This document shows positions 24,525 through 34,054 of a stretch of DNA of 64,000 nucleotides, in pieces; the first letter of the stretch is position 1, and every line of letters begins with the position of its first letter. Source of the stretch: Nocardioides marmoribigeumensis (GTDB lineage: Bacteria; Actinomycetota; Actinomycetes; Propionibacteriales; Nocardioidaceae); NCBI RefSeq assembly GCF_031458325.1, contig NZ_JAVDYG010000001.1:3038001-3102000 (forward strand). Direction: 5' to 3'. Made by a program: the position numbers and the translations under genes. The notes below the pieces were generated by a model. The model was not told the DNA's origin. It made no database searches and saw only the letters and a list, made by a program, of their open reading frames with translations.

Positions 24525-26380
24525 TGGCTTTCCAGACACCGCAGCATGAATTGTCCGACTACTTGAAGTGGACCACCTCGGGGAAGATCCAGCTCCCTGA
24601 CTTTCAGCGCAGTTACAAGTGGGAGGACGAGCGGATTCGTCAGCTGCTCGTGACTGTGCTTCGCGGGCACCCCATGGGAGCCGTCATGATGCTGGCCACC
24701 GGCAACGATCAGGTCCGATTCAAGCCTCGGGCAGTAGAAGGGGTAACCCTGGCCAACGGAGTTGAGGCTGACTGGCTGCTGCTCGATGGACAGCAACGAC
24801 TGACCTCCCTTACCCAGGCGTTAACAGGCGACGGCGTAGTCAATACCAAGGACGCGCGCGGGCAGAAGCTGCAGCGCAAGTACTACCTCGACATGGATCT
24901 CGCTCTTCAGGGCGACGACCGGATGGACGAAGCTGTCAGATCCATTCCGGCCGACGGGACGATACGCAGTAACTTCGGCAAGCAGATCGACTTCGACATC
25001 TCGTCCGAGGATAAAGAGCTCGAAGAGCGTCACTTCCCGCTGCGTCTGCTCTACGATCCCCTCGGCGCTGCGACCTGGCTCACCAAACTGCCCGACGTTG
25101 CGACGACCATGCCCGCCTTCATGGCGCAGGTGATCCAGCCGACGAACACCTACGACATCCCAGCCATCCAGCTCGACAAAACGACCAGCAAGTCTGCCGT
25201 GGCGACGGTGTTCGAGAAGGTCAATACGGGTGGGCTGCCCCTCAACGTCTTCGAGCTCCTCACGTCTGTGTTCGCTGGTGATGCGGACTACTACGCCGAG
25301 CACGGTGAGGACTTCCGGCTCAACGACGACTGGCACCAGACGCAGGAGCACTGGAAGTCGCAGCCCGTTCTCGAGACCGTCGTCAGCACAGACTTCCTCC
25401 AAGCGGTCACCATGCTGACCACCCTCAAGCAGCACCGAGCGCACACGGGTGACCGACCCCCAGCTGTGTCGGCGAAGCGTGAAGACGTGTTGAAACTGAC
25501 GTTGAAGGACTACATCGAGTGGCGGGACTCGCTGCGAGCGGGCTTCATCTGGGCCGCGACCTTCCTGGCCGACCGGCACGTGTTCAAGGCGAAGGAGGTG
25601 CCCTACGCGAAGCAACTGGTGCCGCTCGCCGCGATCAAGGTCGTCCTCGGCGCCGACGCTGACCTCATTGGGGTCAAGGAGCGCATCATCCGCTGGTTCT
25701 GGTGCGGAATTCTCGGCGAGCTCTATGGCAGTGCCAACGAGACCCGTTTCGCGCGCGACATCGAGTCGGTCCCGGGGTGGGTCAAAGATCCGAGTGCAGC
25801 CGTGCCGCGCACGATCGCTGACGCGAGCTTTGTTGAGTCCCGCCTGCTCTCGCTGAGTAGTCGGCGCGCAGCCGCGTACAAGGGAATCGCGGCGCTGGTG
25901 CTGGCGCAGGGCGCACGTGACTGGATGGAGGACAAGGCTCTCGACAAGGTGCAGTACGTCGATCTTGCCGTCGACATTCACCACATCTTCCCCCAGAAGT
26001 GGTGCGAGACCGCCGGCATCGACTGGTCCCGCTGCGACAGCATCGTCAACAAGACCGCGATCGGTGCGCATACGAATCGCGCGATCGGCGGGGTGGCCCC
26101 ATCGGAGTACTTAGGCAAGATTGAGAAGCGTGCCCAGGTCGGCGCGCACAAGCTGGACGGTCTCGTGGCTGGACACCTTATCGACGCTGACTTGCTCCGT
26201 AGCGACGACTTCAACGGCTTTTTCGAAGCCCGTAGAGAGGCTCTCTGTCAGCTGATCGAAAAGGCAATGGGCAAGGACGTTCAGCGCGACCTGACGGCTG
26301 GTGAGGCTACCGAAGACGCGTCAGCCTTCGAGATTGAAGACCTGACCGACGGGGAGGACCACTTCGATGGCGTTGAGTAA
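24524..26380 (+). CDS. DUF262/DUF1524 (GmrSD-type) HNH protein
   Basis: A 618-aa protein. The N-terminal DUF262 (ParB/Srx-like) domain shows LPDFQRSYKWE (about residues 24-34) and the hallmark DGQQRLTSL starting at residue 88, the putative NTP-binding/hydrolysis loop. The C-terminal part has a DUF1524-like HNH: DIHHIFPQKW with His at 486-487, then SIVNKTAIGAHTNRAIGG. GmrSD enzymes are type IV restriction factors cutting glucosylated hydroxymethylcytosine DNA. DUF262-HNH proteins also act in BrxU-like defence. The start overlaps the methyltransferase stop by one base and the end overlaps the next gene by 14 bp, so it is an integral member of this operon. Confidence 0.92.
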   Translation: MAFQTPQHELSDYLKWTTSGKIQLPDFQRSYKWEDERIRQLLVTVLRGHPMGAVMMLATGNDQVRFKPRAVEGVTLANGVEADWLLLDGQQRLTSLTQALTGDGVVNTKDARGQKLQRKYYLDMDLALQGDDRMDEAVRSIPADGTIRSNFGKQIDFDISSEDKELEERHFPLRLLYDPLGAATWLTKLPDVATTMPAFMAQVIQPTNTYDIPAIQLDKTTSKSAVATVFEKVNTGGLPLNVFELLTSVFAGDADYYAEHGEDFRLNDDWHQTQEHWKSQPVLETVVSTDFLQAVTMLTTLKQHRAHTGDRPPAVSAKREDVLKLTLKDYIEWRDSLRAGFIWAATFLADRHVFKAKEVPYAKQLVPLAAIKVVLGADADLIGVKERIIRWFWCGILGELYGSANETRFARDIESVPGWVKDPSAAVPRTIADASFVESRLLSLSSRRAAAYKGIAALVLAQGARDWMEDKALDKVQYVDLAVDIHHIFPQKWCETAGIDWSRCDSIVNKTAIGAHTNRAIGGVAPSEYLGKIEKRAQVGAHKLDGLVAGHLIDADLLRSDDFNGFFEARREALCQLIEKAMGKDVQRDLTAGEATEDASAFEIEDLTDGEDHFDGVE

Positions 26381-29300
26381 CCGCGACCGCATCGACCGCA
26401 TGTTCCAGGTGCTCGCCCCGGCACTTGATGACTTCATCTCGACCGTCGTTGGGCAGGGCGACCCCGCCCTCGGCGCCGTCTGGACCAAGCTCGTGCAGGC
26501 GAAGGACAGTAAGAACGGCGCACCCTCGACGAAGACCTACGACGCGCTTGACCCCCAGGTGCAGTTCAGAATCCTTACCGAGGGCAACATTACCGCGGGC
26601 TTCAAACCGGGGTGGTACCCGTTCCACCAGGCCATAGGCCGCACTGGCGAGACCTTTGCCAGCGAGCTCCGCGAGGTCCGGAACGAGTGGGCGCACAACA
26701 AGACCTTCACCGACGACGACGCCTACCGAGCGCTCGACACCGGCGAACGACTGCTGAAGTTGATCGGTGCCGCCAAGGAAGCCGATGAGGTTCGCGGTAT
26801 CCGCCTAAATCTGCGCCGCGTCACTGCCGACAAGGACGACAAGAAGGTCCTGAAGGCTGCCGTTGACAATCCCGAAGCCGCAGGCCTCCGGCCCTGGCGC
26901 GAGGTCCTCCAGCCTCACGACGATGTCGCCACGGGCAACTTCCATGCCTCCGAGTTTGCTGCCGACCTCTACAAGGTCGCCACCGGTGGCGAGGTCGACT
27001 CCGACTACGCCGATCCCGTCGAGTTCTTTCGGCGTACCTATCTAACGGAAGGTCTCCGTGACCTGATCGGCCGTGCCGTCCGTCGGCTCGCAGGAGACGA
27101 CAACGCCTCGCCGGTCATCAATCTCCAGACAAACTTTGGCGGCGGCAAGACTCACTCGATGCTCTCGCTTTGGCACGTGGCAGCCGGGCTTCCTGTGGGC
27201 AACTTCCCGCAGGAGACCCAGGAACTCCTGAACGCGAGCGGCTACACCGGCACGAAGGTCAACCGTGTCGCCGTCGTCGGAAACCACTTCAGCCCGTCGG
27301 GCATGGCCAAGGACGACGGAACCTATGTCAACACCATCTGGGGCGAGCTTGCCTGGCAGCTCGGAGGTCCCGAGGCCTACGCGATTGTGGCCAAGGCCGA
27401 CCGGGACCGCACCCACCCCGGGGACGCTCTCCACGAGCTGCTCGCTAAGTACGCGCCCGCCGTCATCCTGATCGACGAATGGGTTGCGTACGCCCGCTCG
27501 CTCGTCGGCCGTGACGACCTGTCTGGGGGCACGTTCGACGACCAGTTCACCTTCGCCCAGTCGCTGACCGAGGCCGCCAAGGGCACTAAGGGCGTCCTGC
27601 TCGCCATCTCGATCCCGGCCTCGGAAACCGGCGACGCGACGGACAAGATCGTTGCAGGCAACGCCGAAGAGGTCGGTGGCCAGAACGGCCTGGAAGCTCT
27701 CAAGCGCCTCCAGAACGTGGTCCGCCGTGTCGCGGATCAATGGCGCCCCGCGTCGTCTGACGAGGCCTACCACATCGTCAAGCAACGGCTCTTCAAGCAG
27801 CCCGATGCCGCTGCGCTGGCAGCCATCGGCGCCACAGCTCGGACGTACGTGGAGATGTACCGCAAGTACTCCGACGACTTCCCGCGCGAAGCACGCGACA
27901 GTGCCTACGAGGACCGGATCAAGCGGACCTACCCGATCCACCCGGAGCTCTTCGACACCCTCTACGAGGAATGGTCGTCGCTAGAGCGCTTCCAGCGGAC
28001 TCGCGGTGTCCTCCGCCTGATGAGCACCGTCATCCACGCCCTGTGGACCGGAGAGGATCAGTCGCCGCTGATCATGCCCGGGTCCATCCCGCTGGCGACT
28101 TCGAACGTGAACGCCGAGCTCACGCAGTATCTGCAGGACTCCTGGAAGACGATCATTGATGCGGACGTCGACGGCCCCAAATCAGAGCCGGCCCGCATCG
28201 ATAAAGAGAAGCCGCTCTTTGGCCAGCGCGCGCTCACCAAACGTCTCGCTCGCACGGTGTTTTTCGGCGCTGCGCCGACGATTGCTCCCGGCTCTGTCCA
28301 CAAGGGGATCGGCACTCAGCGAGTGTTCCTCGGGACCGCGATCCCGGGCGATGTCCCGGGTAACTTCCACTCTGCCCTAACACAGCTGGGCGACCGCGCG
28401 ACGTACTTCTATTCGGGCTCCGGCAAGTACTGGTACGACGTCCAGCCCAACATCACCCGCACAGCCAAGGACCAGGCTGAGCGTCTCCATAAGGAAGACG
28501 TCTGGGCCGAGATTGTCCGACGGCTCCAGGATCAGGGCCGCAAGCGCGGTGACTTCGCGGGCGTGCACGTGTGCCCCGAGTCCAACGCCGACATCCCCGA
28601 TACCGACGAAGCTCGTCTCGTCATCCTGCACCCCAAGGTTGCGCATAAGCGTGGGGCAGAGTCGGCGGCCAAGGAGTTTGCTCACAAGGCGACCGAGCAC
28701 CGCGGCAGCTCGAACCGCACCCACCGCAATGCCTTGGTATTTCTCGCGGCTGATGAGGCTCGGCTCGAAGAACTAGATAACGCCACCCGCGACTACCTCG
28801 GCTGGAAGCACGTCTTGTCGAACGAAGCGGATCTCGACCTCACGCAGAACCAGAAGAATCAGGCATCGCAACGGGCGACTCAGGCCGACCAGACGGTCAC
28901 CTCGCGCTTGCTCCAAACGTTCACGTGGGCGCTCGTGCCGGCCCAGCCGGACCCGGGCGCGCCGTTCCTCATCCGGGAGACCAAGGTCGAGGGACAGTCA
29001 GACTCGCTGGCGGACAGGGTGTCTCGTCGGCTCGGGAATGACGGTGATCTGTCCACCCGACAGGCGGCGGCGACGATTCGGCTCGCCATCGGCAAGGTTC
29101 CCCAGATTTGGAAGGACGGCCACGTCTCCCTCGGCGCCTTGTGGGGCCTCTACAGCCAGTACCCATACATGCCCCGGCTCAGGGACCGGAGGGTGCTCAA
29201 CGAGGGCATCGTGGACCTGCCGATGCTGTGGCAAACCGATGCCTTCGCGTTGGCCGTCGGTTTCGACGAGGAGACCGGCCGCTACGTAGGTTTGTGGACT

Positions 29301-29702
29301 CCCGAAGACAAGGAGGCTGCGCCTGTCGCGAAGGACTCGCTCCTGCTCGTTCGTCCCGAAGTCGCGCAAAATCAGAAGCGGAACGAGCCGCGCACTGACC
29401 CCGACCCAGATCCGCGGCCGGATCATCCGGGTCCGAGGCCCGACACGCCCAAGCCTGTTGACATCGCCTGGACTCGTTTCTATGGCGTCAAGACGCTGAA
29501 CTCCGAGAAGATCGCGCTGGAGTTCAAGAATGTTGCTGACGAAGTGCTCGCTCATCTCCGCTCGGGAGAGAACACCCAGGTCACCGTTCGCATCGAGATT
29601 GAGGCAACTGACTCCTTGGGCTTCAGCGAGAGCCGGGTCCGCACGGTGTCGGAGAACGCCCGCACGCTGAAGTTCGACCAGTCCGGCTTCGAGAAGCAAT
29701 GA
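26367..29702 (+). CDS. HEPN (Swt1-type)-DUF499 ATPase fusion
   Basis: An 1111-aa protein. Residues 1-135 are a Swt1-like HEPN domain with the RX4H signature RNEWAH (R105, H110), the catalytic pattern of HEPN ribonucleases. From about residue 185 it is a DUF499 ATPase: Walker A NFGGGKTH (G258-K261) and Walker B VILIDEW (Asp 370), followed by the family's long C-terminal region. A proline/aspartate-rich linker (DPDPDPRPDHPGPRPDTPK) precedes a final domain of about 90 residues. DUF499 proteins travel with DUF1156 methyltransferases in defence loci. The gene overlaps DUF262 upstream and the coiled-coil gene downstream (ATGA). Confidence 0.9.
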   Translation: MALSNRDRIDRMFQVLAPALDDFISTVVGQGDPALGAVWTKLVQAKDSKNGAPSTKTYDALDPQVQFRILTEGNITAGFKPGWYPFHQAIGRTGETFASELREVRNEWAHNKTFTDDDAYRALDTGERLLKLIGAAKEADEVRGIRLNLRRVTADKDDKKVLKAAVDNPEAAGLRPWREVLQPHDDVATGNFHASEFAADLYKVATGGEVDSDYADPVEFFRRTYLTEGLRDLIGRAVRRLAGDDNASPVINLQTNFGGGKTHSMLSLWHVAAGLPVGNFPQETQELLNASGYTGTKVNRVAVVGNHFSPSGMAKDDGTYVNTIWGELAWQLGGPEAYAIVAKADRDRTHPGDALHELLAKYAPAVILIDEWVAYARSLVGRDDLSGGTFDDQFTFAQSLTEAAKGTKGVLLAISIPASETGDATDKIVAGNAEEVGGQNGLEALKRLQNVVRRVADQWRPASSDEAYHIVKQRLFKQPDAAALAAIGATARTYVEMYRKYSDDFPREARDSAYEDRIKRTYPIHPELFDTLYEEWSSLERFQRTRGVLRLMSTVIHALWTGEDQSPLIMPGSIPLATSNVNAELTQYLQDSWKTIIDADVDGPKSEPARIDKEKPLFGQRALTKRLARTVFFGAAPTIAPGSVHKGIGTQRVFLGTAIPGDVPGNFHSALTQLGDRATYFYSGSGKYWYDVQPNITRTAKDQAERLHKEDVWAEIVRRLQDQGRKRGDFAGVHVCPESNADIPDTDEARLVILHPKVAHKRGAESAAKEFAHKATEHRGSSNRTHRNALVFLAADEARLEELDNATRDYLGWKHVLSNEADLDLTQNQKNQASQRATQADQTVTSRLLQTFTWALVPAQPDPGAPFLIRETKVEGQSDSLADRVSRRLGNDGDLSTRQAAATIRLAIGKVPQIWKDGHVSLGALWGLYSQYPYMPRLRDRRVLNEGIVDLPMLWQTDAFALAVGFDEETGRYVGLWTPEDKEAAPVAKDSLLLVRPEVAQNQKRNEPRTDPDPDPRPDHPGPRPDTPKPVDIAWTRFYGVKTLNSEKIALEFKNVADEVLAHLRSGENTQVTVRIEIEATDSLGFSESRVRTVSENARTLKFDQSGFEKQ

Positions 29703-31573
29703 CCCTCGTCTATCGCTCGGTGTTCTCTGACGCGGACGGTCGCATCGTCGAGGCCGTGCTGCCCGCCTTCCGCTCGTGGTTGAGCTCGAAGGGTTTCAGT
29801 CCGCCCGAGGACGTTCCGGCGAGCGGGGTGGCCTTGGAGGCCGACGGCGGTGGCGACATGGCGTGGGTGGCCAGGTCCGCTCTCGACCTCCCGACAGGGG
29901 GAGTCCTGACGAGGCTCCGGCTGGTCGAGGAGTCGGAGTCGGCTCGCTGGGTCACGACTCTCGCCTGGACCAGCGAGTCCGACGGCAAGGAGGGTCGCCC
30001 CTGGGTATGGCTCGACCTCGAGCACGAACCAGTCGGCACCCAACCCCCGATCAGACCCGGTAGCCCGCGAGTTCTGCGTGACCTCCTAGCCGCTGGCGAA
30101 GCCTTTGATGACCAGGTGCCGCTGACAGCTGAGGCATGGACTGTCACAACTGGTCAGGTGGCTGAGCTCGGGCGCTACATCCTCTCGCCTACTCGTCAGA
30201 TCCCCATTGTTGTCTTCGCCCATGACGGACAGTCCGCCTACGACCAGGACCAGCTGGCCCGCCGGCTCGCTCGGGACTTAGCTGGCGTCGCTGCGGTGTT
30301 CATCTTGGCTAGCGGTGAGGCGACAGACCGGTTGGCTCAGTCTCTACCGCCGGACTACGCCGTCTACGGCGGGTCGCTGCGCACGTACCTCGCTGGTGTC
30401 GGCGGCGAGCACGATGTACCCCTGCGCCACAGGGTTCTGGGACGGGCAACTCTCAAGGCGCTCAAGGCGCGCGCCTTCCCCGCCGTCAAGGACCAGATCC
30501 TGGAGCTGTCGACACATCGGGCGGCGCCGCTCCGCCTCGTGAGCTCAGCGCAGCAAACGCAGCCCTCACCCCGCCCTGTCGAGTCCAGCCCATCAATCCC
30601 AACCAGTGCGCCGCCCCAGCCGGTCGTACCAAGCCAGGCTGATGTCGCGGACACCCTCTCGGTGCCCAAGCTCTGGTTCACGCAGCGTGTCGCCGCCATC
30701 CGCGAGGCGCTCGGCCGGCGGGCGTCGGCCACGACCGACGCTGGTGAGGTGGACGAGCTCGATCACGCGCTTTCCGAGCTCGTCGAGGTGGTGCGTTCCG
30801 GCTCCGCTCCGCCCATCGATCATGTGGGTGCCGCCTCCATTCAGCTCGAGGAAGTCCGTCGCGACCGTGAGCTACTGGATCAGCTGCTGTCCACTTCGCA
30901 GGACGAAGTCGACCAGCTGACGGCCGAGCTCGCCGACGCGCGCCGCCAGCTCGATGAGACGCTGTTGGAGGCGACCGAGGCCGCTGAACTGGCTGACCGA
31001 GCCGAGCGGCGGGCTCGCTGGCTCCTAAGAGGCCAGATCGAGTCCTCTGAGCAACAGACGCCGCTCGCTCTTCCCGATGCGCCTCCTTCGGTCGCGGAAG
31101 TCCTTCTGCTGGCCAGAGAGCACCTGAGCGAGCATCTGTGGGTGGGCGACACTGATGAGACCGCGGCGGAGCTGGACCTAGCAGGCGCCTCCCAGCTTTA
31201 TGCGATCAAAGCGTGGAGCGCGCTCATCGCTCTCGACGCCTACGCGCGAGCACGCTCAGAGGGACGCTTCTCCAACAACTTTTATGCGTGGTGCCAAGAC
31301 GTCCCGTCGGGAGAACCAGCGATCTCTGCCACCGCAGTCGCCCTAGTCGAAAGTGAAACGGTGGCCAATCGGCCCGACCTTCGCGACGCACGCACCTTCC
31401 GAGTGCCGACCGAGGTCGAGCCCGGCCAACGTCTCTACATGCCGGCGCACATCAAAGTCGTGAAACGAGGCTCGCCCTGCCCGCGTCTTCACTTCCATGA
31501 CGGCTCCGGCAAGACTGGCAAGGTCTACGTGGGGTATCTCGGAGAGCATCTTCCAACAGCCCGCTTTTCCTGA
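29699..31573 (+). CDS. coiled-coil protein of the defence operon
   Basis: A 624-aa protein overlapping the ATPase stop. Residues 1-290 form an unrecognised alpha/beta region (begins MTLVYRSVFSDADGRIVEAV). A proline/serine-rich linker follows at about 290-325. Residues about 390-450 are a coiled coil rich in Leu/Glu/Arg (VDQLTAELADARRQLDETLL). The end has a compact module (LYMPAHIKVVKRGSPCPRLH, then GKVYVGYLGEHL) resembling a short C-terminal domain I associate with proteins of bacterial defence islands. No catalytic motif is evident. It is the last gene of the coupled run and may act as a scaffold or trigger. A 50-bp gap separates it from the HelD-like gene. Confidence 0.8.
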   Translation: MTLVYRSVFSDADGRIVEAVLPAFRSWLSSKGFSPPEDVPASGVALEADGGGDMAWVARSALDLPTGGVLTRLRLVEESESARWVTTLAWTSESDGKEGRPWVWLDLEHEPVGTQPPIRPGSPRVLRDLLAAGEAFDDQVPLTAEAWTVTTGQVAELGRYILSPTRQIPIVVFAHDGQSAYDQDQLARRLARDLAGVAAVFILASGEATDRLAQSLPPDYAVYGGSLRTYLAGVGGEHDVPLRHRVLGRATLKALKARAFPAVKDQILELSTHRAAPLRLVSSAQQTQPSPRPVESSPSIPTSAPPQPVVPSQADVADTLSVPKLWFTQRVAAIREALGRRASATTDAGEVDELDHALSELVEVVRSGSAPPIDHVGAASIQLEEVRRDRELLDQLLSTSQDEVDQLTAELADARRQLDETLLEATEAAELADRAERRARWLLRGQIESSEQQTPLALPDAPPSVAEVLLLAREHLSEHLWVGDTDETAAELDLAGASQLYAIKAWSALIALDAYARARSEGRFSNNFYAWCQDVPSGEPAISATAVALVESETVANRPDLRDARTFRVPTEVEPGQRLYMPAHIKVVKRGSPCPRLHFHDGSGKTGKVYVGYLGEHLPTARFS

Positions 31574-31623
31574 CAGGGTTGATCGCCTGGCGTAGTTCTC
31601 GGTAGCCAAGGGGGTAACGAGTC

Positions 31624-34017
31624 GTGACCGCGACTGCGGATGAGATCAAGCTCGAGCAGGACTACTTCGACCGAGCCTGGGAGGCCCGCGAGGACACGCG
31701 ACGAACGCTCTCATCGGCTCACGAGGCCGCCGCGGGGGGACGCGCAGCAGCCTCAGCGGTCAACAAGGGGGCGAAGGAGCGGCTAGCTAAGCTGGCTGAT
31801 CCGGACGAGCCGGTCGCGATTGGCCGCTTCGACCAGGAGGACGAGACCTGGTATGTCGGACGCCACGCCATTAGTGACGATGAGAGCAATCTTCTCGTCA
31901 TCAACTGGCAGGCGCCGGCAGCGGCGCCGTACTTCCAGGCGTCGGTGGACGATCCCTGTGGAGTGCTACGACGCCGTAAGTTCGAGACCGACCGCAATCG
32001 CGTTGTCAGCTTCGAGGAAGCGATCTTCGCCGAGCTAGCCGCGGCCGTCGGCGGGCTGACCGAGGCTCAGCGGGAGGGCATCGACGACTCCGTGCTGCGC
32101 GATTTGCAGCAGGATCGCACGGGCGAGATGCGCGACATCGTGCAGACCATCCACGAGGCGCAGTACGAGCTCATTCGTTCCGAACTCGGTCAGTTGCTTG
32201 TGATCCAAGGCGGACCAGGCACCGGCAAGACCGCCGTTGCCCTGCACCGCGTCTCCTGGTTGTTGTTCAACCACCTCGGGACTCTTAGCCCCGAGGACGT
32301 TCTGGTGGTGGGGCCGAACCCCACCTTCACGCGCTATATCCGCAACGTCCTCCCCGGGTTGGGAGACGCCGACGTCCAACATCAGGACGTTCGCTCCCTC
32401 GGACCTCAGAGCAGCACCGGACGTGCAGAGGACGTCGACGTCGCCCGACTCAAAGGCGCAGCGAGGATGGCAGGCTTGCTCGCCGTAGCTTTGCGCCAGA
32501 GAGTGCGCTTCCCGGCAGGATCCGAGTCCTTTGACGTGGGTTCCGGTAGACAGCGCGCCACCATCACCCGGAGCCAAGTCGAACCCCAATTACGTCGCTT
32601 CCTGCAGTCGCCGGGGGGCTACAACTCGGGTCGGACTGCCTTCCGAGGCTGGTTGAACGCCCAAACCGGCGACCAGCTCAGCCCCTCCCAGCTCGATGCC
32701 GCAGCAGAGCGGATTTGGCCGTCCCTGACGGCTCAACAGTTCCTGCGAGACCTATTCGGCTCCCGCGAGCGTCTCGTCGGAGCGGCCGGCGACGAGTTCA
32801 CTGCGGGTGATGTCAACCGGCTGCTGAGGTCGGCCGCTCAGCGTGCTGCCGATGAGCAGTGGAGCGACGCGGACGTGGCGCTCCTCGACGAAGCCGACCA
32901 TCTCATCAGCGGCACCAGCAGGCGGTTTCGTCACATCGTCGTAGATGAGGCTCAGGACCTGTCACCGATGCAACTGCGCTCTCTCCGTCGGCGATCGGTC
33001 AGCGGAAGCATGACGGTCGTAGGTGACATCGCACAGTCCACGGGCCCTTGGGCGCGGGACTCTTGGGACGAGGTTATCGGTGCTCTGCGCCAAGACCTGC
33101 CGGTAGCGAAGCGGGACCTCCACCTGGGCTACCGCGTCCCGCAACAGGTATTTGAGTTGGCCGCACGCTTGCTGCCACTAGCCGCCCCCGGAGTGGTGGC
33201 TCCGCGGGTCGTCCGGCGCGGGCCCGCGGACCCGCGCTTGGTGGCGGCGGACGAGGATAACCGTCATGAGCTGGTGATCAAAGAAGCTCAGGAGTTCGCA
33301 AGCCGCGGGCTCTTTGTGGGGATCGTCTGTCCCTTATCTTTGCGTGACGACCTCGTGACCGAGCTGACGGACAGAGACGTGGTCTGGAGTGACGCAGCGA
33401 AGGGCAATCTGAGCAAGTCGATCAATGTCGTTAGCCCCGAGGAGGCGAAGGGGCTTGAGTTCGACGCCGTGATTGTGGTCGAGCCTGAAGAGATCGTGGC
33501 CGAGTCTCCGAGCGGCTTCCGGCTGCTCTATGTGGCCCTGACCCGCACGACGCGTTACCTCTCAGTCGTGCATGTCGGCGCGGCACTTCCGCTGACTGCA
33601 GCGGCCGCTGCAGTCGCTCCCTCGCTGGCGCCGCCGTTGACGGAGGGCTCCGGGGATCAAGACGGATTGTTCGAGGTCGTAGCTGAAGCCGTCGAGCCTT
33701 CGGAGGGCGCCGAGACGCTCCTCGCCACCCGCTTCAAGACCCCGACGGAGGACACAGCCACGACGGAGTCGACGAACGCTAGCTCCGGCACTGCGAGCGC
33801 ATCCCCTCGCGGTACGAACGGGTTGAGCTTACGAGAGCCTGGTGCGGGAGATCCTGGAGATGCCCTAGCGCGGGTCGTGTCGGAGAGCGTGGCGGCGTCT
33901 CTGGCTCAGAGCGTGCGCCAAAGCGTGGCGCCACCCTTATGGCCCTATGTCATCGATCGGTTGCGACGGGAGCTGGGGGTCTCGGACGCGGAGGTCTTCG
34001 ATCTCTTCGGTGATTAG
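31624..34017 (+). CDS. HelD-like UvrD-family ATPase
   Basis: A 797-aa protein from GTG 31624, with AAGGGGG ahead. The N-terminal helical arm (ADEIKLEQDYFDRAWEARED) and the segment NWQAPAAAPYFQASVDDP are typical of HelD, which binds RNA polymerase. Walker A is GGPGTGKT (from residue 196). Motif II is VVDEAQDLSPMQLRSLRRRS, followed by MTVVGDIAQSTGPWARDSW. The C-terminal helicase motifs end at LLYVALTRTTRYLSVVHVG. HelD/HelR recycles stalled RNA polymerase and in actinomycetes contributes to rifamycin tolerance. The last 200 residues are a low-complexity acidic/Ser-Thr tail plus a helical end, longer than in usual HelD. In this context it may serve defence by acting on transcription complexes. 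Confidence 0.85.
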   Translation: MTATADEIKLEQDYFDRAWEAREDTRRTLSSAHEAAAGGRAAASAVNKGAKERLAKLADPDEPVAIGRFDQEDETWYVGRHAISDDESNLLVINWQAPAAAPYFQASVDDPCGVLRRRKFETDRNRVVSFEEAIFAELAAAVGGLTEAQREGIDDSVLRDLQQDRTGEMRDIVQTIHEAQYELIRSELGQLLVIQGGPGTGKTAVALHRVSWLLFNHLGTLSPEDVLVVGPNPTFTRYIRNVLPGLGDADVQHQDVRSLGPQSSTGRAEDVDVARLKGAARMAGLLAVALRQRVRFPAGSESFDVGSGRQRATITRSQVEPQLRRFLQSPGGYNSGRTAFRGWLNAQTGDQLSPSQLDAAAERIWPSLTAQQFLRDLFGSRERLVGAAGDEFTAGDVNRLLRSAAQRAADEQWSDADVALLDEADHLISGTSRRFRHIVVDEAQDLSPMQLRSLRRRSVSGSMTVVGDIAQSTGPWARDSWDEVIGALRQDLPVAKRDLHLGYRVPQQVFELAARLLPLAAPGVVAPRVVRRGPADPRLVAADEDNRHELVIKEAQEFASRGLFVGIVCPLSLRDDLVTELTDRDVVWSDAAKGNLSKSINVVSPEEAKGLEFDAVIVVEPEEIVAESPSGFRLLYVALTRTTRYLSVVHVGAALPLTAAAAAVAPSLAPPLTEGSGDQDGLFEVVAEAVEPSEGAETLLATRFKTPTEDTATTESTNASSGTASASPRGTNGLSLREPGAGDPGDALARVVSESVAASLAQSVRQSVAPPLWPYVIDRLRRELGVSDAEVFDLFGD

Positions 34018-34054
34018 TGGTGGGCGCTGACCCGTCAAACCCGGGCGTCGATCC

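Noticed and set aside
17784-31573. DISARM or BREX assignment of the modification operon
   Set aside because: No DUF1998 (DrmA/DrmB), PLD nuclease, PglX/PglZ or BrxL-like genes are present; the DUF1156-DUF499 pairing fits the Hma-like layout better.
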